64,000 bases of DNA from contig UCKU01000008.1 in NCBI GenBank assembly GCA_900473185.1, positions 62,001 to 126,000 of the forward strand, given 5' to 3'. The translations under genes were made by a program, and so were the position numbers. Source of the DNA: Hyphomicrobiales bacterium. GTDB taxonomy: Bacteria; Pseudomonadota; Alphaproteobacteria; Rhizobiales; Rhizobiaceae. The notes under the pieces are model-generated. The model saw only the letters and a program-made list of their open reading frames with translations. It was not told where the DNA came from and did not search any database. Shown here piece by piece: positions 9,873 to 19,175 of the stretch (position 1 is its first letter; the number at the start of each line of letters is the position of its first letter).

Positions 9873-10829
9873 ATGGGACTTGGCTTGTTGGGCTTTCAGA
9901 CGACGGTATCGCGTCCGGTGACTCTTTCGGGCATCGGCGTTCATTCTGGTGCCGACGTTTCGATCACCTTCAATCCGGCCGAAGCCGGCACCGGCGTGAT
10001 TTTCCAGCGCATCCATGACAATGGCGACGTTACCGAACTGAAGGCTGTCTCCTCGCAGGTCGGCAATACCGATCTCTGCACCGTTCTCGGCTTCTCGCCG
10101 GCCCATTCCGTCGCGACGATCGAACACGTGATGGCAGCCGTTTACGCTCTCGGCCTCGACAATGTCGTGATCGAAGTCAGCGGCGCCGAAATGCCGATCA
10201 TGGATGGCAGCTCGGTTCCCTTCGTCGAAGCTATCGAACAGGTCGGTCTCGTTTCCCTCGGCGTCAAGCGCCGCTACATCCGCATCACCAAGCCGGTTCG
10301 TATCGAGCATGGCGGTTCCTGGAGCGAGTTCCGCCCCTATGACGGCACGCGCTTCGAAGTCGAGATCGATTTCGAATGCCCGCTGATCGGCCGCCAGAAG
10401 TGGGAAGGCGATCTCACCGCCGCCGTCTTCAAGACCGAACTGTCGCGTGCGCGCACCTTCGGCTTCATGCGTGATGTCGAGCGTCTCTGGGCTTCGGGCC
10501 ATGCCCTCGGCTCCTCGCTTGAAAACTCGGTCGTCATCTCCGACGACAATACCGTCATCAATGTCGAGGGCCTGCGCTATGCCAAGGACGAATTCGTGCG
10601 TCACAAGACGCTCGATGCCGTCGGCGATCTGGCGCTCGCCGGCGCACAGTTCATCGGCTGCTACCGTTCTTATCGCGGCGGCCACAAGATGAACGCCAAC
10701 GCTCTCAAGGCACTGCTCAGCGATGCCTCGGCCTATGAAGTGGTCGAGACTTCGACGCCGCGCCAGCGCGTTGCCGTTCGCGAATTCATTGCAGTCAGCG
10801 CTCCGGAATTCGCCCCCTGGTCGGCATGA
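9873..10829 (+). CDS. lpxC: UDP-3-O-acyl-N-acetylglucosamine deacetylase
   Basis: The Zn-dependent enzyme of the committed step of lipid A synthesis. In the 318-residue product the first zinc histidine lies in ATIEHVMAAVYALG and the second zinc site in DEFVRHKTLDAVGDL, which supplies His and Asp. MDGSSVPFVEAI, RARTFGFMRDVE and GGHKMNANALKALL are other conserved LpxC blocks. It is preceded by a 260-base intergenic region with its own promoter presumably, and a GGAAGAATAAAGGCAG ribosome region, and is followed by a terminator, so it is likely monocistronic. Confidence 0.97.
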   Translation: MGLGLLGFQTTVSRPVTLSGIGVHSGADVSITFNPAEAGTGVIFQRIHDNGDVTELKAVSSQVGNTDLCTVLGFSPAHSVATIEHVMAAVYALGLDNVVIEVSGAEMPIMDGSSVPFVEAIEQVGLVSLGVKRRYIRITKPVRIEHGGSWSEFRPYDGTRFEVEIDFECPLIGRQKWEGDLTAAVFKTELSRARTFGFMRDVERLWASGHALGSSLENSVVISDDNTVINVEGLRYAKDEFVRHKTLDAVGDLALAGAQFIGCYRSYRGGHKMNANALKALLSDASAYEVVETSTPRQRVAVREFIAVSAPEFAPWSA

Positions 10830-10856
10830 CCTCCAGTATACCAATTAAGGCCAGGG

Positions 10857-10884
10857 CCGCCTCCTAACGGGGGCGGTTTTTTTA
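10857..10884 (+). terminator. Intrinsic terminator after lpxC
   Basis: Stem CCGCCTCC / GGGGGCGG (10857-10864 with 10869-10876, one G-U pair), loop TAAC, followed by seven T residues. Confidence 0.88.
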
Positions 10885-11102
10885 TGGGGAAGGGGCCACA
10901 AGCGCGTCGATAGATGTTTTGCGGCATACATTTAGCCGCTGCTCACGTGAATGGAGGTGAAAAGCCCGACATTCTCGGCGGTGCTGCCACAAAAATGCGT
11001 TAATGCGTGATCATTGCGTTGCTCTTGACAGGTATTTGTGGCTAGAAACGCCAGCTAGGCGTGGCTGCTGTGGAGTGGACGGCGGCGGTGGGATTCTTTC
11101 GA

Positions 11103-11972
11103 ATGGCTTATGCAAGGTCTGACATGATGATGAAGACAGCGCGCGCTTTGCTCGCGTCCGTGATGGTGCTGAGCGCAGGTGCCTTGATTTCCGGCTGCCA
11201 GTCGGACCCTGATATCGACATCACCAAGCTCGGCCTCGAAACCGATCCGCCGGACGTGCTTTACACCCAGGGCCTCGCCAACATGAAGGCAGGCAACATG
11301 GCCGAGGCGGCGCGCAAGTTCGACGCGATCGATGCGCAGAACCCCTTCTCGGAATGGGCGCGCAAGGCGCTCGTCATGAGCACTTTCGTCAAATACCGCC
11401 AGGGTCGCTTCGACGATGCACTCGCATCCGGCAACAAATATATGGCGCAGTATCCGAAGTCCAAGGATGCCGCCTATGTGCAGTATCTCGTCGGCCTGAC
11501 CTATTCCAAGCAGATCGTCGACGTGACGCAGGATCAGCGCGCCTCGCAGAAGACGATCGAGGCGATGCAGGCCGTCGTCGACAACTATCCTGACTCCGAA
11601 TATGTTGACGATGCGCAGGCCAAGATGCGCTTTGCGCGCGACCAGCTGGCCGGCAAGGAAATGCAGGTCGGCCGCTATTACATGGAGCGCAAGGAATATC
11701 TTGCCGCGATCTCGCGCTTCCGCATCGTCGTCGAGAAATATCCGAACACGAATCAGGTCGAGGAGGCGCTCGCCCGTCTCGTCGAAGCCTATTATGCGTT
11801 AGGCGTCGTCGAGGAGGCGCAGACTGCCGCTGCCGTTCTCGGTCACAATTATCCCGACAGCCAGTGGTATGCTGATTCTTACAAGCTGCTGCAGTCGGGC
11901 GGCGCGGAACCGCGTGAAAACAAGGGTTCGTGGATCGCTGCAGCGGGCAAGAAACTCCTTCTCGGTTCCTGA
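11103..11972 (+). CDS. bamD: Outer membrane protein assembly factor BamD (lipoprotein)
   Basis: An essential periplasmic-face lipoprotein of the beta-barrel assembly (BAM) complex. The 289-residue product has a lipoprotein signal with lipobox near LISGC, then tetratricopeptide-like repeats visible as GLANMKAGNMAEAARKFD and EEALARLVEAYYALG. Starts at 11061, 11103 and 11124/11127/11130 (a run of three Met codons) are all in frame; 11103 is chosen as a compromise and the true start may be one of the later ATGs. It is followed after five bases by recN. The placement lpxC-bamD-recN is the common rhizobial order. Confidence 0.92.
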   Translation: MAYARSDMMMKTARALLASVMVLSAGALISGCQSDPDIDITKLGLETDPPDVLYTQGLANMKAGNMAEAARKFDAIDAQNPFSEWARKALVMSTFVKYRQGRFDDALASGNKYMAQYPKSKDAAYVQYLVGLTYSKQIVDVTQDQRASQKTIEAMQAVVDNYPDSEYVDDAQAKMRFARDQLAGKEMQVGRYYMERKEYLAAISRFRIVVEKYPNTNQVEEALARLVEAYYALGVVEEAQTAAAVLGHNYPDSQWYADSYKLLQSGGAEPRENKGSWIAAAGKKLLLGS

Positions 11973-11977
11973 GGCCA

Positions 11978-13651
11978 ATGCTGATCCAGCTTTCGATCCG
12001 CGATATCGTTCTGATCGAGCGGCTGGATCTTGCCTTCGAGACCGGCCTCTCCGTGCTGACGGGTGAGACGGGCGCTGGCAAATCCATCCTGCTCGACAGC
12101 CTGTCGCTCGCCCTTGGCGGGCGCGGCGATGGCGGTCTCGTGCGCCATGGCGAGGACAAGGGCCATGTGACCGCCGTCTTCGATGTCGGCATGGATCATG
12201 GCGCTCGCAAGCTCTTGCGCGAAAACGGCATCGATGACGAAGGCGACCTGATCTTTCGCCGCCAGCAATCCTCCGACGGGCGCACCAAGGCCTATGTGAA
12301 CGACCAGCCGCTGAGCGTGCAGCTGATGCGTCAGGCCGGCCAGATGCTGGTCGAGATCCACGGCCAGCACGACGACCGCGCACTTGTCGATACCAATGCC
12401 CACAGAACGCTGCTCGATGCCTTTGCGGGCATCAGCGAGGACGTGCAGGGCGTGGCCACGCTTTACCGCCAGTGGCGCGATAGCGAGCGCACGCTGAAGA
12501 AACACCGTGAGAAGGTCGAGGTAGCTGCCCGTGAGGCGGATTATCTGCGCTCCTCCGTCGAAGAGCTCGAAAAGCTCTCGCCACGCGATGGCGAAGAGGA
12601 TGAGCTTGCCGACCGCCGCCAGAAGATGATGAAGGCGGAGCGTATTGCCGGCGATATCGCCGAGGCCTCCGAATTCCTCAACGGCAATGCCTCTCCCGTG
12701 CCCCACATCGCCTCGCTGGTGCGTCGTCTGGAGCGTAAGAGCCATGAGGCGCCCGGCCTGCTGGAAGACACCGTAGCGCTGCTCGATGCGGCGCTGGATC
12801 AGCTTTCGAATGCGCAGATGGAAGTGGAAGCCGCGCTGCGCAAGACGGAATATGATCCGAAGGAACTGGAGCGCGTCGAAGAGCGGTTGTTTGCGCTGCG
12901 CGCTGCCTCCCGTAAATATTCCGTTCCCGTCACCGAGCTTCCGGCGCTCGCCGTGCGCATGATCAGCGATCTTGCCGATCTCGATGCCGGTGAGGAGCGT
13001 CTCTCCAAACTCGAGGCGGAAGTCGGGGTCGCCAAGGCGAATTACGATGCGGCCGGCCGCTCGCTTTCCGAGAAACGTCACCATGCCGGCGATGCGCTGG
13101 CGCAGGCCGTCATGGCCGAGCTGCCGGCGCTGAAGCTCGAGCGCGCCCGCTTCATGGTGGAGATCACCACCGATGCGGAAGAGGCGACGGCCGAGGGCAT
13201 CGATGTTGTGGAATTCCACGTCCAGACAAATCCGGGCACGCGTCCCGGCTCGATCATGAAGGTCGCCTCGGGCGGCGAACTCTCGCGCTTCCTGCTGGCG
13301 CTCAAGGTGGCGCTTGCCGACCGAGGCTCGGCGCCGACGCTCGTCTTTGACGAAATCGACACGGGCGTGGGTGGAGCGGTGGCGGATGCGATCGGCCAGC
13401 GGCTGAAGCGGCTTTCCGAGCGCGTGCAGGTTCTCTCCGTCACCCATGCGCCGCAGGTGGCGGCACGGGCTGCCACGCATCTCTTGATCTCCAAGGGGCC
13501 GTCCGGCGACGGCTCCGACAAGATCGCCACGCGTGTCGCAACCATGGCCCAGAAGGACCGCACGGAAGAGATTGCCCGCATGCTCGCTGGCGCCTCCGTG
13601 ACGGAAGAGGCGAGGGCGGCTGCCGCGCGGTTGCTGGCGGGGAACGGCTAG
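11978..13651 (+). CDS. recN: DNA repair protein RecN
   Basis: An SMC-like ATPase acting in recombinational repair of double-strand breaks. The 557-residue product has Walker A GETGAGKS near residue 31, a central coiled-coil region rich in Glu/Lys/Leu (about residues 160-360), the ABC signature SGGELSRFLLALKVAL and Walker B TLVFDEIDTGVGG. The length is standard for RecN. The ATG at 11978 begins MLIQLSIRDIVLIERL, the expected N-terminus, and lies five bases after bamD; the longer frame from 11930 would overlap bamD. Confidence 0.96.
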   Translation: MLIQLSIRDIVLIERLDLAFETGLSVLTGETGAGKSILLDSLSLALGGRGDGGLVRHGEDKGHVTAVFDVGMDHGARKLLRENGIDDEGDLIFRRQQSSDGRTKAYVNDQPLSVQLMRQAGQMLVEIHGQHDDRALVDTNAHRTLLDAFAGISEDVQGVATLYRQWRDSERTLKKHREKVEVAAREADYLRSSVEELEKLSPRDGEEDELADRRQKMMKAERIAGDIAEASEFLNGNASPVPHIASLVRRLERKSHEAPGLLEDTVALLDAALDQLSNAQMEVEAALRKTEYDPKELERVEERLFALRAASRKYSVPVTELPALAVRMISDLADLDAGEERLSKLEAEVGVAKANYDAAGRSLSEKRHHAGDALAQAVMAELPALKLERARFMVEITTDAEEATAEGIDVVEFHVQTNPGTRPGSIMKVASGGELSRFLLALKVALADRGSAPTLVFDEIDTGVGGAVADAIGQRLKRLSERVQVLSVTHAPQVAARAATHLLISKGPSGDGSDKIATRVATMAQKDRTEEIARMLAGASVTEEARAAAARLLAGNG

Positions 13652-13722
13652 GCACAAGCCGCCGGTGACAAGGCCTGACCGCTGCGCTATCTGACGTCAC
13701 CCACCGGTGAGGTTCGGCCATC

Positions 13723-14241
13723 ATGCGGCTTTTCCATTTCAGCGATGATCCCGCTATTGCGGTCTTTGAGCCGCGCCCTGTGCGCGTTTCCTCGGAGCGT
13801 CTGGCGGGAATGGAATGGCTGAATGGTCCGCTCGTCTGGGCGATCGATGACATCCACGACTTCATGTATCTCTTTCCGCGCGATTGTCCGCGTATTCTGA
13901 TCTGGGCGACGCCCGAGACATCAGACGAAGATCGCCGCTTGCTCGGCGACTGGCGGGGTGCCGCCTATATCGAGCGTGGCTGGCTGGCGCGGCTGCAGGC
14001 CGAAAGCATCCACCGCTACGAGATGCCGTCCGATAGTTTCGAGGACCTGCAGGACGCGGGAATGTGGGTGTCGCGCGGGACGGTTCTGCCGCTCGCACTC
14101 ACAGCCATGTCCGGCCTCGATCGCGAATTTGCGCCGCGCGGCATCGAGCTCCGTGTCGTTGACAGCCTCATGCCGCTGAAGGCCCTGCAGGATAGTACGC
14201 TACATGTCAGCGCCATCAGACTGCGCAACGTACAGCCATAA
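13723..14241 (+). CDS. Conserved protein, DUF6886-like
   Basis: A soluble 172-residue protein beginning MRLFHFSDDPAIAVFEPRPV, followed by GMEWLNGPLVWAIDD and MYLFPRDCPRILIW. The N-terminal HFSDDPxIxxFxPRPV pattern resembles the DUF6886 family and, loosely, ADP-ribosyl-transferase-like folds, but no function is established and I make no functional claim. No signal peptide or membrane segment is seen. It sits between recN and ligA in the same direction with about 70-base gaps on each side, so it may be co-transcribed with either. Confidence 0.75.
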   Translation: MRLFHFSDDPAIAVFEPRPVRVSSERLAGMEWLNGPLVWAIDDIHDFMYLFPRDCPRILIWATPETSDEDRRLLGDWRGAAYIERGWLARLQAESIHRYEMPSDSFEDLQDAGMWVSRGTVLPLALTAMSGLDREFAPRGIELRVVDSLMPLKALQDSTLHVSAIRLRNVQP

Positions 14242-14309
14242 TTCAAAACATTGGTGCTATTTCAATCGCGGAATTTTGCTCTAAAACCATTGCAGATTCT
14301 CTGGAGTGA

Positions 14310-16472
<2,163 letters not shown>

Positions 16473-16477
16473 CGGAA

Positions 16478-16506
16478 GGCCGGCGATAACGCCGGCCTCT
16501 TTGTTT
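16478..16506 (+). terminator. Intrinsic terminator after ligA
   Basis: Perfect stem GGCCGGCG / CGCCGGCC (16478-16485 with 16490-16497), ATAA loop, followed by TCTTTGTTT. It lies between ligA and the convergent GNAT gene. Confidence 0.85.
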
Positions 16507-17039
16507 CAAGCCCTCAGCCGCGCCATCGTATAGGCATCGACATATTGTCCGTCGCGATAACCAAAGGACTTGAACAAGCCTTCCTTCTCGAAACCGAATT
16601 TCTCGTAGAGGCGGATGGCGGCGTCATTGTCCGTGTAGACGGTCAATTCCATTCGCTTGATGTCGTGCCAGTTGTCGGCGGCATCCAGCATGGCGGCCAT
16701 CAGGAAGGTTCCGATGCCGCGGCCGGTGAAATCGTCGTGCACGCCCATGCCGAGACTTCCGGCGTGCTGGCGCCGTCCGTCGAAGCGGGTCATGCCGCCA
16801 TTGGCGACGAGTTTGCCATCGAGTTCGACGACGAGGTTGAGCGCGCCGGGTGAGGGGTTTTCCATGCGCTTGCGCACCACATCGATGCTTTGAAAGGGAG
16901 GGCGCAGCGTGCCGGCGCGGTAGCCGGGCAGGTTCATCAGCTCAGTGACGGCTTCGGCGTCGCTCATGCGCAGGGCGCGAACGCTGAGGCCCTTCAGAGA
17001 AGGCTTTTCGGGCGGGGTATCCTGATTGGCTGACATCAT
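16506..17039 (-). CDS. GNAT family N-acetyltransferase
   Basis: A 177-residue acetyl-CoA-dependent N-acetyltransferase. The GNAT core is visible: beta4 (AGSLGMGVHDDF), the acetyl-CoA pyrophosphate loop as TGRGIGTFLM, and the C-terminal NDAAIRLYEKFGFEKEGLFK with the usual YxxFGF element. The substrate (amine, peptide or antibiotic) is unknown. Two tandem ATGs (17037-17039 and 17034-17036) follow an AAGGAGAG ribosome site; the second is better spaced. The leader is unusual: the ribosome site can pair with CTCTCCT just upstream, and a strong hairpin lies further upstream. Confidence 0.85.
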   Translation of the reverse strand: MMSANQDTPPEKPSLKGLSVRALRMSDAEAVTELMNLPGYRAGTLRPPFQSIDVVRKRMENPSPGALNLVVELDGKLVANGGMTRFDGRRQHAGSLGMGVHDDFTGRGIGTFLMAAMLDAADNWHDIKRMELTVYTDNDAAIRLYEKFGFEKEGLFKSFGYRDGQYVDAYTMARLRA

Positions 17040-17105
17040 GCTCTCCTTGGGGTCCTAAAAGAGGAGAGCGGAGTTTCCGAAACCCTGCTCACCTCGGCAG
17101 GGTTC
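17040..17105 (-). promoter_or_regulatory. Structured leader upstream of GNAT gene
   Basis: On the minus strand an 8-bp hairpin AACCCTGC / GCAGGGTT (17097-17104 paired with 17081-17088) is followed by a second pairing in which CTCTCCT (17062-17068 region) can sequester AGGAGAG, which contains the GNAT ribosome binding site at 17041-17047. I see no match to a riboswitch class I know. The arrangement suggests control of translation initiation but this is inference from base pairing only. Confidence 0.4.
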
Positions 17106-17307
17106 TCGGGATGATCGGACTGCTAGTGACGCACCATCGCTCCCGCGTACCCTGCAAGGGTCGTGGTGATAAGATGAAGGGTGTGGGCCACAGAGTTGAT
17201 CACGGGCGGAAGTTTCGCCATTCGCGTGCAGATGTCAACAGGTCAGAATTTGCCTTCGGATACGGCTAAGACTATTCCGGAAGAGCAGACGATTCGGATA
17301 TTTGCCC

Positions 17308-17898
17308 GTGAAAACTATCGCCATCGATTTCGAGACAGCCAACGAACAGCGCGGCAGCGCCTGCTCGGTCGGCCTTGCCTGGATCGAGGAGGGGCAGGTA
17401 ACGCGTGTCGAGGAGCGGCTGATCCGTCCACGCGATATGCGCTTTTCCGGCATGAATATCGCGATCCACGGCATTCGCCCTGAGCATGTCGAGGATGCGC
17501 CTGAATTTCCTGAAGTCATGGACGAGTTTCACGAGGACTTCCGGGGCGCGACGATGATCGCTCACAATGCCGCCTTTGATTTCAGCGTCTGGCGGGCGAG
17601 CCTCGATCTTTACCGGCAGTCCTATCCGGAGCTCACCTATCTCTGCAGCCTGAAGATGGCGCAGCGCATCTGGCCGCATTTTCTGTCGCACCGGTTGAAC
17701 CTCATTGCCGAGCATCTCGGCCTGCGTTTCGTCCACCACAATGCGGCCGAGGATGCTGCCGTGTGTGCGGCAGCGGCGATCGAGATGGCAAAAGCTGTCA
17801 AGGCTGCCACGGTTGCTGCCATTCCAGCCGTGATCGGCATGAAGCCCGGCAGGTTGACCCCCGTCGGCTACGAGCCCTGCACCTGCCGCAAGGCGTGA
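17308..17898 (+). CDS. DnaQ-like 3'-5' exonuclease
   Basis: A 196-residue DEDDh exonuclease related to the epsilon subunit of DNA polymerase III. ExoI contains DFETAN (Asp and Glu ligands), ExoII HNAAFDFSVW, and ExoIII HHNAAEDAAVC with the His and Asp. There is no BRCT or helicase fusion, and the protein is shorter than DnaQ (about 240 residues), so a stand-alone exonuclease in repair or RNA turnover is more likely than the replicative proofreader. GTG at 17308 gives VKTIAIDFETAN; a TTG at 17302 is the alternative. It is preceded by a 260-base intergenic region. Confidence 0.85.
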   Translation: MKTIAIDFETANEQRGSACSVGLAWIEEGQVTRVEERLIRPRDMRFSGMNIAIHGIRPEHVEDAPEFPEVMDEFHEDFRGATMIAHNAAFDFSVWRASLDLYRQSYPELTYLCSLKMAQRIWPHFLSHRLNLIAEHLGLRFVHHNAAEDAAVCAAAAIEMAKAVKAATVAAIPAVIGMKPGRLTPVGYEPCTCRKA

Positions 17899-17964
17899 TG
17901 TCGGTTTTCTTGCAAAGGGTTCGGCCATTCTTATCTTAACTTCCGGATCAACACGGGAGTTGTC

Positions 17965-18453
17965 ATGTCCGCTTTGCGCAATCTTTTCCTTGGCTCGCTA
18001 TTCCTCGCCGCCTCTGCGGGCGCGTCCTCAGCCGAGGTCGTCGGTAAGGTCGGGGTCGACTGGATCGGCAATGACATCATCGTCGAGGCGGTTTCCGACC
18101 CTGAAGTGAAGGGGGTGACCTGCCATGTCACCTATTTCGACCGTAGCCTCATCGACCGTTTCAAGAACGGCAACTGGTTCGAAGATCCCTCGAACAATTC
18201 CATCGCCTGCCGCCAGACGGGACCGATCGAGATCGGCAATATCGATATGTCCAAGGATGGCAGCGAGGTGTTCCGCCAGGGCATGTCGCTGATCTGGAAG
18301 ACGCTCGCCGTCAACAGGATCTACGACAAGGCCAACAATACGCTGATCTATCTCGCCCATTCGCGGCAGGTGACGGACGGTTCGGCGAAGATGTCGATTT
18401 CGACGATCCCGCTCTACGGGCAGGATGTGGTGTGGAAGAATGGGAAGCCGTGA
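17965..18453 (+). CDS. creA: CreA family periplasmic protein
   Basis: A 162-residue exported protein with a Sec signal peptide (basic MSALRN, hydrophobic core LFLGSLFLAASAG, cleavage near ASSA). The mature part starts VVGKVGVDWIGNDIIVEAVS and carries DPEVKGVTCHVTYFDRS, the CreA/DUF family signature, with a Cys pair spaced through the domain. CreA function is unknown in bacteria; the E. coli gene lies by the creBCD system, which is not present here. The assignment rests on motif resemblance. Confidence 0.85.
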   Translation: MSALRNLFLGSLFLAASAGASSAEVVGKVGVDWIGNDIIVEAVSDPEVKGVTCHVTYFDRSLIDRFKNGNWFEDPSNNSIACRQTGPIEIGNIDMSKDGSEVFRQGMSLIWKTLAVNRIYDKANNTLIYLAHSRQVTDGSAKMSISTIPLYGQDVVWKNGKP

Positions 18454-18491
18454 GGGGCTTCTGTGCTCGCGATTAAAGACCCCGCCCCAAA

Positions 18492-18605
18492 CCCCTCCCC
18501 ACAAGGGGAGGGGCTTAAAGTGCCGCTCCCGCTTTGCACATTCTCAACGTTTCAAGAGGAGTGGGGCGGAGCTCCAAGTTAGTCCCTCCCCCTTGTGGGG
18601 AGGGG
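18492..18605. repeat. Intergenic inverted repeat with two CCCCTCCCC hairpins
   Basis: A 22-base hairpin at 18492-18513 (CCCCTCCCC, ACAA loop, GGGGAGGGG) recurs as its near-exact reverse complement at 18584-18605. The two form the ends of a 114-base imperfect palindrome between creA and cheW. Short GC-rich palindromes of this look are widespread between genes in rhizobial genomes, so this is probably a dispersed intergenic element rather than a gene-specific signal. No ORF of interest lies within it. Confidence 0.65.
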
Positions 18606-18649
18606 TTTTCTTACAGTTTGAAACTATGCGGCTCTGCCTCCCGTCCCAA

Positions 18650-18681
18650 ACGAAAAGAAGGCCCGGACAAGCCGGGCCTTC
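18650..18681 (-). terminator. Intrinsic terminator of mcp-cheW
   Basis: Stem GAAGGCCCGG / CCGGGCCTTC (18657-18666 with 18672-18681), loop ACAAG, followed on the minus strand by TTTTCG. It lies just after the cheW stop. Confidence 0.82.
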
Positions 18682-18702
18682 GCATTCGAGATATCAAACC
18701 AA

Positions 18703-19173
18703 TCAGGCAGCTTCGCGCGACAGTTCGTCGGCGATGACAGTGTCGAGGTTGAGGAAGCAGACCATGGTCTTTTCGAGCGCTACGATGCCGCGGCAGAAGG
18801 CGCGCTGGGCTTCCGGGATGATTTCCGGCGGCGGCTGAAGGTCTTCGCTCTTGATGGTCATCATGTCGGAGACCTGTTCGACCAGCAGGCCGACGAGCTT
18901 GCCGGCGATGTCGGTGACGATGATGGCGGAACGTTCAGACGGTTCCGTCATCTTCATGCCGAGGCGGCAGGCCATGTCGATGACCGGGATCACGGCACCG
19001 CGCAGGTTGATGAGGCCGAGGACGTAGGGCGGGGTGTGCGGCATCGGGGTAACCGGTGCCCAGCCGCGGATTTCGCGGATCGCCATGATATCGATGCAGA
19101 ACTCCTGGTCGCCCAGGTGGAACGAGACGATTTCGAGGTAGGCGCCCGACTGCTTGATGGCATTGTTGTTCAT
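18703..19173 (-). CDS. cheW: Chemotaxis coupling protein CheW
   Basis: CheW is the cytoplasmic scaffold coupling chemoreceptors to the CheA kinase. The 156-residue protein has the double beta-barrel CheW fold: YLEIVSFHLGDQEFCIDIMAIREI, then VLGLINLRGAVIPVIDMACRLG (the conserved NLRG hinge) and KLVGLLVEQVSDMM. It starts two bases after the upstream mcp stop, so the two are co-transcribed and probably translationally coupled. No cheA, cheY, cheB or cheR is nearby; the pair is an outlier to a main chemotaxis operon elsewhere. Confidence 0.94.
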   Translation of the reverse strand: MNNNAIKQSGAYLEIVSFHLGDQEFCIDIMAIREIRGWAPVTPMPHTPPYVLGLINLRGAVIPVIDMACRLGMKMTEPSERSAIIVTDIAGKLVGLLVEQVSDMMTIKSEDLQPPPEIIPEAQRAFCRGIVALEKTMVCFLNLDTVIADELSREAA

Positions 19174-19175
19174 GG

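Noticed and set aside
11879..13657. 592-codon open frame antisense to recN
   Set aside because: Shadow frame with no recognisable motif; the sense strand encodes a complete RecN with Walker A and B.
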